Shown: positions 1 through 7,405, counted from the first letter of the stretch. The stretch: 10,703 nt of DNA from Ochromonadaceae sp. CCMP2298 (GCA_026770595.1 MU634703.1:1-10703), one strand, 5' to 3'. A program made the numbers and translations. The notes: generated by a model not told the origin, from the letters alone.

Positions 1-63
1 CTCTCTCCTCTCCCTCCCCTCTCCCCCCTCCCTCTCTCCCCTCTCTCCCTCTCTTACGATAAG
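1..63 (+). other. Intron 3' end: polypyrimidine tract and acceptor of the histidine kinase gene
   Basis: Positions 1-54 are purely C and T. The first AG downstream is at 62-63 (TACGATAAG), and the kinase frame can start cleanly at 64 with I-E-S-G. This is a textbook eukaryotic 3' splice site apart from its very long tract. Reading through the tract is also open in the same frame, so the junction is inferred from homology (S-K / I-E-x-G) and the first-AG rule rather than forced by a stop. Confidence 0.6.
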
Positions 64-1992
64 ATCGAGTCGGGCATTCTCGTGCTGGAGTTCGCCTTCG
101 TGTCTACGGGCGAGGTGCTGCAGAGGTCCATGGCTGCCTTCCTGCTGCAGGCCAGGGACAAGAACGTCGCCCTCCCGCTAAGGACGATTGCGGAGGACGA
201 GGCACAGGAGGCAGGTGGCGAGGGCAGGGCAGCTGTCGGGGCGGGCACTGACACGGCGGGGAGTGCGGAGAGGATGGAGAGTGGGCTGAGTGGCCTGGAG
301 CTGGACCCGCGCTACCAGCTGATCGGGGACGGGTCCCGGCTGGGGCAGGTGCTGCGCAACCTGCTGTCCAACGCCCTCAAGTTCACCAACGCAGGAGGCG
401 CCGTGGCCGTGACTGTGCAAAGGGTGGCTGGCGGCATGCCGGAGCAGGTGTGTATAGCCCTGCCCGAGGAGCAGAGCGGCCTGCTGGCCTACCCGCGCGC
501 AGGGTCTCTGCGTATCAGCTTGGTGGACTCGGGCGCGGGCTTGTCGCAGCAGCAGGTTCTGGACATCGGCAAGGAAGGTCTGCAGTTCAACGTGAGCACG
601 CTGCAGGGCGGGGGCGGGTCGGGCCTGGGGCTGTTCATCAGCAAGGGGCTGGTGCAGCAGCATGGGGGGCGGATGACCGTGACCTCGCCGGGCCTGGGCC
701 TGGGCGTGTCCACCACACTGGAGTTCCCGCTGTTCGACACCTTCGATCCCAACGCACGCAGGGAGCATGGCTTGGGCGCCGAGCATGCCGAGTTCCCGCA
801 GCCCCACGCAGACACAGCCAGCCAGAAGCAGCGAGATCAGGAGGGGCGGCAGGAGCAGCAAGAGCAGGAGCAGGTGGCAGCAAGGGAGGGTGGCGCCTCT
901 GCAGACGGGGAGGAGGTGAGGCTGGGACTTGGGGCAATGAGGCATGGGGGGACATCTGTGCCCTATCTGCTGACCATCCCTCCCGCAGGGATGCACCGGC
1001 CCTCGGGATATGGAAACAAATCAAGCCCACTCTTTCAGCACTCGTTAGTGGATCTTTCCCCCACTGCAGTTCCCTCCCGCTCTGGGTCTGCCTTTGGCTC
1101 CGCCTCTGCCTCCACCTCCGCCTCTTCCTCTGCCTCTGCCTCTGTCTCTGCCTCTCCCGGTGCCGGCTTGCACATGCTGGTGGTGGACGACGCCGTGTCC
1201 AACCGCAAGCTGCTGATGCGAATATTCAGGCTGAAGGGGTTCCTCTGCGAGGAGGCACGCGACGGGCAGGACGCGCTAGACAAGTACGCTGCGATGTGCG
1301 CACAGGGCACGCCCCCCAGCGCCATCCTCATGGATTTCGAGATGCCGGTGCTCAACGGCCCCAGCGCCACGAGGCTGCTGAGGGAGCAGGGCTGCTCCTG
1401 CTTCATTTTCGGCGTAACTGGCAACGTGATGAAGGTTAGAGGGGTGTAAGGAGGGTAATGCTATCCACAAAACCCTTCAAATATATACTTACATAACAAT
1501 ATAACCCTCCAAATATATACATATATACCAATATAACCCACCACTATACAGGACGACAAGGACTTCTTCATCAGCTGCGGAGCCGACGCCGTGTTCGCCA
1601 AGCCGCTGAATGAGGAGAGCGTCATGACGCTCATAACGAAGATTGCCACGCAAGGGGGCGCAGGGGGCGGGGGCACGCCCACAGCAGGGGGTAGGGGCAG
1701 CGGGGGCAAGCGGCCGACGCACATGAGCTCCCCCCTACGTCGCCTGCGCATCCACCCTTGCAGCTTAAGCGCGGGGGTGGGGCCGCCACCCACACTCTCG
1801 ACTCCTCTCTCACCTCTGCCTCTCTCCTCACCTCTACCTCCTCACATCTGCCTCTCTCAATTGACTTCTCCAGTGAGAAAATCGCCCACTGCGCAGACGA
1901 GCCAGACGCCCCAGCCCCGCTGCACCCATCTCTCACCCCCACACACACCGCCCTCGCAGGACACGAGAACCCCCCTCCCGGCTAGAGGATAG
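64..1992 (+). CDS. Hybrid histidine kinase, 3' portion (HATPase + receiver), 5' partial, spliced
   Basis: Two-component hybrid sensor kinase: the ATPase domain would phosphorylate a histidine (in an upstream exon, not visible) and pass the phosphate to its own receiver. Seen: the frame opens with IESG, typical of the end of a HisKA domain (usually preceded by S-K), directly after a pyrimidine tract and AAG acceptor at 61-63. An N-box (RLGQVLRNLLSNALKFTN) lies at 337-390, a G1 box (DSGAGL) at 526-543 and a G2 box (GGGGSGLGLFISKG) from 607. A Ser/Ala-rich linker follows. The receiver starts near 1168, with the acidic pair at 1186-1191, phospho-acceptor Asp at 1333-1335 (MDFEMP), conserved Thr at 1417-1419 and, after the intron, the conserved Lys at 1600-1602 (FAKPL). 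Coding is 64-1434 joined to 1552 onward. The stop at 1990-1992 is the unspliced reading; the tail after about 1660 is low-complexity and may be spliced differently. The sensor domain is outside the window. Family confidence is high; C-terminus confidence is low. Confidence 0.85.
1082..1160 (+). repeat. TCTGCC-type hexanucleotide repeat coding a Ser-Ala linker
   Basis: This is a degenerate run of CTCTGC/CTCCGC/CTCCAC hexamers that reads as alternating Ser and Ala (SASASTSASSSASASVSAS) between the ATPase and receiver domains. It looks like a flexible linker made by microsatellite expansion. Similar hexamers occur in the same orientation in the checkpoint kinase gene downstream. Confidence 0.75.
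1435..1551 (+). other. Phase-0 spliceosomal intron inside the receiver domain (117 nt)
   Basis: The donor is AAG|GTTAGA and the acceptor is CTATACAG|GACGAC. Removal joins VTGNVMK to DDKDFFISCGADAVFAKPL, restoring the normal receiver order (conserved Thr, then Lys-Pro). If it is retained, translation stops at 1447-1449, five codons in. The interior is much more AT-rich than the exons and contains an imperfect 30-nt duplication (1478-1507 and 1510-1539). Confidence 0.9.
1478..1539 (+). repeat. Imperfect tandem duplication inside the intron (2 x 30 nt, period 32)
   Basis: Copy 1 (1478-1507) and copy 2 (1510-1539) both start CAAATATATAC and end CAATATAACCC. By eye 27 of 30 positions agree. The unit is AT-rich and lies wholly within the intron, covering about half of its length. 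It may include the branch point region, which would then be duplicated. Confidence 0.8.
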
Positions 1993-2040
1993 AGCACAGA
2001 GCACACAGCACAGAGGAAATGACAGAGGATAGAGCACAGA
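1984..2040 (+). repeat. 17-nt direct repeat pair, 40-nt period
   Basis: AGAGGATAGAGCACAGA is present exactly at 1984-2000 and again at 2024-2040. The first copy contains the stop codon (1990-1992) of the unspliced histidine kinase frame. The intervening 23 nt are also rich in GCACA/CACAG words, so this may be a small decayed tandem array. Confidence 0.8.
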
Positions 2041-2492
2041 CTACATACGACAGACCACGCTGTAGGCGCTGCTGTGGGCGCTGCTGGAGGCGCAGGAGGG
2101 GTGCCGATGGGTGTCGCCCGTGGGCACACTGTGGCCTCTGCGCGAGTACCAGCCGTAGCCATTAGATAGTAGCACAGCAGTAGCCGAATCTTCTTTTTTT
2201 ATGTTAACTTAAAAAGCACACTTAAACTACAGAACAACAAGAATACGGTTTTTCGAACTGATCGAATTCCCAATTTTTGACCGTTGGGCAACAGCAGCAG
2301 CAGAAGTCCACCCTCCAATCTGGATCTGATCCGCGTCCGCCGGCATCAGCTGGGCCAGTGCACCCGACCCGAGCCATAACGGGTGCAGTTGGTGCGGAGT
2401 TATTCGGAGCTTGGCCCCGGAGAGTGCTTACAGCTCGAGGACGCACACGGGCAAACGCGCAACCCAGAGCCCACCCCATCCACCCCATCACC
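1993..2492 (+). other. Intergenic stretch: histidine kinase 3' end, short repeats, AT-rich leader of the Mps1-like gene
   Basis: This separates two genes in the same direction. A 17-nt direct repeat (AGAGGATAGAGCACAGA) occurs at 1984-2000 and 2024-2040. A GC-rich segment with a 30-codon open frame at 2066-2158, directly after a CTGTAG acceptor-like site, could be a terminal exon of the histidine kinase. From about 2160 to 2280 the sequence turns AT-rich, with a run of T at 2194-2200 and TTAACTTAAAAAG near 2204; this is the likely promoter or transcription start zone of the next gene. The only upstream ATG I see in the leader opens a three-codon frame at 2201-2212, ending in TAA. No strong core promoter motif can be assigned. 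Confidence 0.45.
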
Positions 2493-5400
2493 ATGACGAG
2501 CATGCAGCAGTGGACGGAGGCCTTCGACGCGCGGCTGAAGACCAAGGCCTACGAGCAGTTCGGACTGCTCCTCTGCGACCCCGAGAAGGCGCCTGCAGAG
2601 CAGGTGGCGCTGCTGCACAGCCTGCTGTTCACTGACCACCGCAATGTCTCCCAGTGGCGCCTATATGTCGACCTCGCGGTCAAGAGCTCCAACACGCGCA
2701 AGCTGCAGCTGCAGCGGCTGGTGAACAAGGCCCTAGAGTGCCTGGAGGAGTGCGATTTGCTGGACGCTGACTTCCTGCTGCTGCACCTGCAGTCCGCTTC
2801 TCTCAAGAGCACCTCCCGAGAGGCTCTCAAGTATTTCGAAAACGTCATCTGGAAGAGAGGTATAGGCACAACCAGCGCTTCGCTGTACCTGGGCTGGGCA
2901 GAGGCGGCAGTGGAGGCCACACCGGAGGACCTGGCGCCTGCAGTGGATGCGCTGCAGAAGGGGATGCAGGCGGGGGCAGAGCCGGCGGGGCTGCTACGGG
3001 AGCGTCTGCGCCTGCTGGGACAGGTGGTTACTGGGCCCGCATCCACACCCGCTGCGCCTACTATTCCGGCTACCGCTCTTACTGTCCCCGCCGCTACCGC
3101 CCCCTCTGCCGCCGGCCTGCCTCGGAAGGGGCTGGGGGGTTGCCAGAGAGTGGCTGTGGGCGTCGTGCACGCCCAAGAAGAGACTGCGCCCGTAGCATCG
3201 GGGTCTGCCTCCACCTCTGCCTCCGCAGCTGCCCCTGCCGACGTCTCTGTGCCTCGCAAGAAGGCGGATGCGAAGAGAGAGGACAAGAAGACAGCGGACA
3301 AGAAGAGTGGGGAGGTGAAGAAAGGGGAGGTGAAGGGAGGCGAGGCGAAGGGAGAGGTGAAGAGGGAGGAGCTGAAGAGCCGGTACCTGGATGCAGCCCT
3401 GCTCAACTTCGACCCCAAGAGGAGGAAGGGAGCCGCATCCTCCTCTGCCTCTACTTCTGCCACTGCCTCTGCCGCCCCCGCATCGCGCACAAGCACCAGC
3501 AGCAACCCCCGCTCCAGCACCAGCAGCAACACCAGCAACGCGCGCTCCAGCACCAGCAGCAAAGCGGACAGCAGCGAAGATCTGTCCGGCCCTCTGGCAG
3601 AGCAGAGGGATAGAGAGGCAGAGGGGGAGAAGGGGGCGGTGGGTGGGTCTCCCCGCCCCGCTAGCCCCGCCAGTGCCAGTTTCCCTGATACGCCGTCGCG
3701 CAACACTCGCCACAGCCAGGTCGTGCGGGACAGCGCCGTCAAGGCCAGAGAGGCTGAGAAGGGAGGAGTGGGGGCAGGATTCCAGGCCTTCTGTGTAGAT
3801 GCAGTGGCCTCCCCATTGGTGGGAGAGGCTAACCCTTTACACAGGGGCAAGCACGCACCACCCGCACACGCATCAGCACCCGCCGCAGCCGCGCCCGCAC
3901 AGGTGCCCACAGCTGTGCCCACAGTCGCGCCCACCTCCCCCCTGCCACCAAGTGCGATGGACACGACAGGGGACTCCGGCAACGGTGACACCGATGCACC
4001 GACCAGGGCCTTCCGCACAGGTGCGCCCACAGGCCCCGCAGAGGAGCCAGAGAAGAAGCAGCAGGAGTCGTGGATCGCGCGCGCCAATCGCGAGAAGGGT
4101 CCCACAGGCACAGGCAGTGCGAAGAAGAGCGGCAGTGACGGCAAAGGCAGTAGCAGTGGCAGCAGCGCGAGGGCGGCGGAGCTGCAGCAGCTGCAGTCTC
4201 TGGGCATCGCATCTGCCACGCTGGATGCGAAGGAGAACAAGGAAAACAAGGAGGGCAAGGAGGGCAGGAAGGATAGGGAGAACAAGGAGGGCAAGGAGAG
4301 CAAGGAAGGCAGGGAGGGCAGGGACAGTAAGCGGGTATCCTTCGTGGCCAGCAAGCCCTCGGTGACCTCTGCCAAGGTGCAGGCGCCTGGCCCCGTAGCA
4401 GGGTCAGGGTCTGTCCGCAACAGCAGCAGTGGCAACAGCAGTGGCAACAGCGCCCTGCCCCGCACTCCCGGCAGCACGCACACACACAGCACCAGTGCCA
4501 ACGTGCACTCTGCCCGCAAGCAACCCATTGCTCCCCCCAGTGCCCCCACCCCTGCCCCGGATGCCGAGGCGAGCAGTAGCAGCAGCCGCGGTAGCAACAA
4601 CAGCAACGGGAGCAGTCACAGCAACCCCAGCACCCACAATAGCGGTAACCACAGCACCCACAGCAACGGCAATAGCAACAGTGGCAATACCAACAGCGGC
4701 AATAGCAGCGGCAGTAACAATAACAGTGGCAGCAAAAATAATAATAGTGGTAGCAAGAACAGCCCCAACATTCTGCAGGAACCCGCCCGCCGCGTGCAGC
4801 TCAATGGTCGGCACTACACCCGCCTAAACGTACTGGGCAAGGGGGGCTCCTCCTGCGTGTGGCGCATTATCGGCAACGAGTGCGGCAGGGTGTATGCGTA
4901 CAAGCGGGTGGATGTGAGGGACGGGGACGACGTGGACGCGGTGTTCGACAGCTATGCGAATGAAATCAACCTGCTGAGGAGGCTCAACGGCAGCGACGGC
5001 AGTGGTGGCAGCGGTGCCGGCAGCGGTGGCGGCAGTGGTGGCGGCAGTGGTATTATTAGTGGCGGAGGTGGAAGTGGCCCAAATGGCAACAGTGGCAGTG
5101 GCAGTGGCGGTGGTGCGTCAAGCCGCATAATCGAATTAGTGGACTTCGAGGTGTGCAGGGAGCAGCGGTACATCGCCATGCTGCTGGAGGCGGGGGACGT
5201 GGACCTGGCCAAAGTGCTGGCGCAGAAGAACGCGGCGCTGAGACAACCAGGGACTGAGAATGCGATGCAGGGGCAGGGACAGATACAGGGGCAGGGGCAG
5301 TCCCAGATACTACCCCAGGCCCAGTCCCAGGTCCAGTCTCAGGCGCAGATGGACCCCTTCTTCGCCCGCATGGCGTGGAGGGAGATGCTAGAGGCGGTGC

Positions 5401-6959
5401 AGCACATACACACGCACCGCATAGTGCACGGCGACCTCAAGCCGGCAAACTTCGTGTTCGTCAGGGGGCACCTGAAGCTGATCGACTTCGGCATCGCCAA
5501 GAGCTTCACCTCCGACACGACCAACATATACCGTGAGTCGCAGATCGGCACTATCAACTACATGGCCCCGGAGGCAATCGCGCCCATGAGCCAGGAGGAG
5601 TGTGACGAGCACGGGGACCAGGAGCGGCTGAAGATGCGCCTAGGTAGGGCGTCTGATATCTGGTCACTGGGCTGCATCCTGTACCAGATTGTCTTCGGAC
5701 GACCCCCCTTCGCGGCGCTCAACACCATCCAGAAGCTGGCCACCATACCCTCCCCCAAGCATGTGATTCGCTATCCCGACTGGGGGGAGGCGGCTGCGGT
5801 GGATGCCATGCGGGCATGCCTGGTGCACGACCCCAGGGCTAGGAGGGGGATAGCGGGGCCTGAGGGGCTGCTGCTGATGCCCTATCTGCAGCTCATGTCC
5901 TCCCCCTCCCCCTCTGTGTCTGCCGCCACTGCTACGGCCGCCACCGCTGCTGAGGCTGCCACTGCCGAGGCGCAGGAGCAGGTGCGGGAGCTCCAAGTAC
6001 AGCTGGCACGGGCACAGGCGCAGAGAGAGGGAGGGTGGACCGAGTCTGGGGGGGCGGAGCAGGGGCTGGCGGGTCCGGAGCAGCTGCAGGGCGTGGTGGG
6101 TGCGGTGCTTGATTCGCTGAGCAATCTAGCCCAGCAGGCAGTGGTGAGAGCGCAGGCCACGGGCAGGGCAGGCGCATCCACGCGCGTCACTCGCAACAGC
6201 AAGAGCGGCAGCGCTGAGGCTGCGGCGGCGGAGCGCTTTTGCGTGGGGGTGGTGGGCTGGCTGGACGAGGTGGACCAGGGGGAGGTGGAGGCACGGGTGG
6301 CGGAGGTGGTGGGGGAGTGGAGCTTGCCACAGACACACACACAGACGGCGCAGGTCCACGCGCAGACACAGACCCAGACGGATGTGGGGGCGGGTGAGGG
6401 TGCGGGCAGGGGCAAGCGGAAGCTGGGGGACGCGGAGAGGCCAGGCTGCGCCAAGAAGACACAGGCGCACAGCAGCAGCATCAACAGTAGTGGCGGTGAC
6501 AGTGGTGGCGGTTTCCTCGCCTCCATACGGCTGCAGGGGGCTTCCCAGCTACGCAGTGCGGAGAGCAGACCCGCCCTCATACCCGCCCCTGCCCCCGCAT
6601 CCTCTGCCTCAACCTCTGCCTCTGCCTCGACTATTGCCCGCCCACCCATGCCTGCTTTGCCCCCCAACATTCTGCAGCAGATCCAGTCACTAGCTCTCAT
6701 GCGCCGAGACAGAAACGACGAAAACATACCCCCCGGTGCGGAAGCGGGTGCAGGTGTGAAGGGCGCGCAGGGGCTGCTGCAGGACGCGGGTACCAGCGAG
6801 CGCGCGGCTCGATGGATGCGGCCTGTGGAGGAGGGGGTGGACATGCGAGCGGTGCTGGAGAGGCGCATCGGGGAGATGCGGAGGTTCCTGGATGTGGATC
6901 AGGACAATGTCACCTCCACGGAGACGCTGGACATGACCGGCTTCAACGACTTCTTCTAA
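2493..6959 (+). CDS. MPS1: Mps1/TTK-type spindle checkpoint dual-specificity protein kinase
   Basis: 1488 residues; the first in-frame ATG sits in a strong context (ATCACCATGACG). By family, Mps1/TTK acts at kinetochores to start the spindle assembly checkpoint. Domains: an alpha-helical N-terminus (about 1-180) resembling the TPR/Bub1-like region; a low-complexity linker (about 180-765); the kinase domain (about 768-1134); and a C-terminal extension to 1488. Kinase motifs: Gly loop GKGGSSCV (782-789), Lys804, helix-C Glu824 in DSYANEI, catalytic Asp981 in HGDLKPANF, DFG Asp998, activation segment TTNIYRESQIGTINYMAPEA and SDIWSLGCILY. HxDLKPANF, SQ(I/V)GT(I/V)NYM and (D)SYxNEI are TTK signatures; Thr1010 and Thr1020 align with human Thr676 and Thr686 without gaps from DFG. 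Odd points: Gly/Ser (832-877) and Gln-rich (913-952) loop insertions, Leu898 at the gatekeeper position, and a protein much longer than human TTK (about 860). No intron is evident. Confidence 0.93.
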   Translation: MTSMQQWTEAFDARLKTKAYEQFGLLLCDPEKAPAEQVALLHSLLFTDHRNVSQWRLYVDLAVKSSNTRKLQLQRLVNKALECLEECDLLDADFLLLHLQSASLKSTSREALKYFENVIWKRGIGTTSASLYLGWAEAAVEATPEDLAPAVDALQKGMQAGAEPAGLLRERLRLLGQVVTGPASTPAAPTIPATALTVPAATAPSAAGLPRKGLGGCQRVAVGVVHAQEETAPVASGSASTSASAAAPADVSVPRKKADAKREDKKTADKKSGEVKKGEVKGGEAKGEVKREELKSRYLDAALLNFDPKRRKGAASSSASTSATASAAPASRTSTSSNPRSSTSSNTSNARSSTSSKADSSEDLSGPLAEQRDREAEGEKGAVGGSPRPASPASASFPDTPSRNTRHSQVVRDSAVKAREAEKGGVGAGFQAFCVDAVASPLVGEANPLHRGKHAPPAHASAPAAAAPAQVPTAVPTVAPTSPLPPSAMDTTGDSGNGDTDAPTRAFRTGAPTGPAEEPEKKQQESWIARANREKGPTGTGSAKKSGSDGKGSSSGSSARAAELQQLQSLGIASATLDAKENKENKEGKEGRKDRENKEGKESKEGREGRDSKRVSFVASKPSVTSAKVQAPGPVAGSGSVRNSSSGNSSGNSALPRTPGSTHTHSTSANVHSARKQPIAPPSAPTPAPDAEASSSSSRGSNNSNGSSHSNPSTHNSGNHSTHSNGNSNSGNTNSGNSSGSNNNSGSKNNNSGSKNSPNILQEPARRVQLNGRHYTRLNVLGKGGSSCVWRIIGNECGRVYAYKRVDVRDGDDVDAVFDSYANEINLLRRLNGSDGSGGSGAGSGGGSGGGSGIISGGGGSGPNGNSGSGSGGGASSRIIELVDFEVCREQRYIAMLLEAGDVDLAKVLAQKNAALRQPGTENAMQGQGQIQGQGQSQILPQAQSQVQSQAQMDPFFARMAWREMLEAVQHIHTHRIVHGDLKPANFVFVRGHLKLIDFGIAKSFTSDTTNIYRESQIGTINYMAPEAIAPMSQEECDEHGDQERLKMRLGRASDIWSLGCILYQIVFGRPPFAALNTIQKLATIPSPKHVIRYPDWGEAAAVDAMRACLVHDPRARRGIAGPEGLLLMPYLQLMSSPSPSVSAATATAATAAEAATAEAQEQVRELQVQLARAQAQREGGWTESGGAEQGLAGPEQLQGVVGAVLDSLSNLAQQAVVRAQATGRAGASTRVTRNSKSGSAEAAAAERFCVGVVGWLDEVDQGEVEARVAEVVGEWSLPQTHTQTAQVHAQTQTQTDVGAGEGAGRGKRKLGDAERPGCAKKTQAHSSSINSSGGDSGGGFLASIRLQGASQLRSAESRPALIPAPAPASSASTSASASTIARPPMPALPPNILQQIQSLALMRRDRNDENIPPGAEAGAGVKGAQGLLQDAGTSERAARWMRPVEEGVDMRAVLERRIGEMRRFLDVDQDNVTSTETLDMTGFNDFF
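3258..3374 (+). repeat. Purine-rich repeat coding a Lys/Glu-rich segment
   Basis: This is an almost all-purine run on the coding strand built from GAGGTGAAG/GGCGAGGCGAAG units. It reads as alternating charged stretches (for example GEVKKGEVKGGEAKGEVK), residues about 256-294 of the Mps1-like kinase. It could form a charged helix or stay disordered; the frequent Gly argues against a stable single alpha-helix. Confidence 0.7.
4229..4333 (+). repeat. Purine-rich degenerate tandem repeat coding KEN/KEG units
   Basis: Repeats of AAGGAGAAC, AAGGAGGGC and AGGGAGGGC encode K-E-N-K-E-N-K-E-G and related units, from about residue 580 of the Mps1-like kinase. Two consecutive KEN triplets fall at residues 580-582 and 583-585. 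The stretch lies in the disordered linker. Confidence 0.75.
4564..4762 (+). repeat. AGC/AAC/GGC trinucleotide-hexanucleotide repeat coding a Ser/Asn/Gly tract
   Basis: A long degenerate run of AGC, AAC, AAT, GGC and CAC codons gives a polar Ser-Asn-Gly-His tract immediately before the kinase domain. It has no stop codons and keeps the frame, so it belongs to the protein as a disordered spacer. It includes short exact iterations such as AACAGTGGC/AATAGC. Confidence 0.8.
4986..5123 (+). repeat. GGCAGT-type repeat inserted in the kinase N-lobe (Gly/Ser loop)
   Basis: About 46 codons of GGC/AGT/AGC/GGT encode a Gly-Ser insert between NEINLLRRL (helix C) and RIIELVDFEV. In human TTK the corresponding link is only a few residues (NEIAYLNKL then a short turn then IIRLYDYEI). 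It is in frame. It has no pyrimidine tract before any AG, unlike the introns in this window, so I read it as a coding insertion and not an intron. Confidence 0.8.
5229..5348 (+). repeat. CAG/GGGCAG-type repeat inserted after kinase helix D (Gln-rich loop)
   Basis: About 40 codons rich in CAG and GGG/TCC encode a Gln-Gly then Gln-Ser tract between DLAKVLAQK and MDPFFARMAWREML. In TTK-family kinases these flanks are nearly adjacent (a few Lys residues and then IDPWERKSYWKNML). The insert sits at a surface loop of the C-lobe and keeps the frame. Confidence 0.8.
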
Positions 6960-6986
6960 AACCCATAAAACCCACACCCATGTCTC

Positions 6987-7038
6987 TGTCTCCTGATGGG
7001 TTTTAATCATTATCTCTTGTCTCCTGATGGGTTTTAAT
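6987..7038 (+). repeat. 21-nt direct repeat in the 3' UTR of the Mps1-like gene
   Basis: The 21-nt word beginning TGTCTCCTGATGGG and ending TTTTAAT occurs at 6987-7007 and exactly again at 7018-7038, period 31. The core ATGGGTTTTA of each copy (6996-7005, 7027-7036) is the reverse complement of TAAAACCCAT at 6957-6966, which includes the stop codon. Either copy could therefore pair with the stop region in a 10-bp stem. Confidence 0.85.
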
Positions 7039-7405
7039 GACTGATCTGACAGCGCCTCTACGGCAGCATGACCACGGCCGCCGCGCCACCTTTGAATGAT
7101 ATACTATAGAACTTGCGTAATAACAGCTTATAATAAGACGTAAACAAGTGCTTTTTAACGGACGCTGGTAAAAGTTTACTGCATAACTGCTCTCCCCCAG
7201 TCCCTAGGGACCCGTCCCCACTACGCAACGCTGCCCCAGTCCCCTAATCCCCCTCCTTCCCTCGCCTAAGTTACTAAGTTATGGAGTTGTGCCTATGTTC
7301 CTGGTATGTGCCTGTCTGGTTATTGGTCTGCCCTATGTACCTATATACATGTGCTTTGAAAATGCGAAACCGCCCCATAACCCCCATCTCCGTCTCGGCA
7401 ATCCG

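Noticed and set aside
450-1439. 329-codon plus-strand frame overlapping the histidine kinase
   Set aside because: It overlaps recognised N, G and receiver boxes in another frame and shows Arg/Gly/Ala-rich shadow composition.
2277-2492. 72-codon N-terminal extension of the Mps1-like frame
   Set aside because: It opens only with a TTG and holds no ATG before 2493, where the Kozak context is strong. The extension lacks any domain-like composition.
2549-4606. 685-codon open frame on the minus strand, antisense to the Mps1-like gene
   Set aside because: Its product is an almost uninterrupted Leu/Ser/Ala/Pro composition with no motif. It is what results from reading Ser/Lys/Glu/Gln repeat codons backwards in GC-rich DNA. 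The plus strand has clear kinase homology in the same gene.
4564-5348. CRISPR-like or tandem repeat array
   Set aside because: The repeats are degenerate three- and six-base codon repeats in frame with the kinase, with no conserved repeat-spacer alternation.
5882-6868. 328-codon minus-strand open frame over the kinase C-terminal extension
   Set aside because: It is a low-complexity shadow frame (Ser/Ala/Pro/Cys runs) that mirrors the plus-strand coding sequence; no motif or start context.
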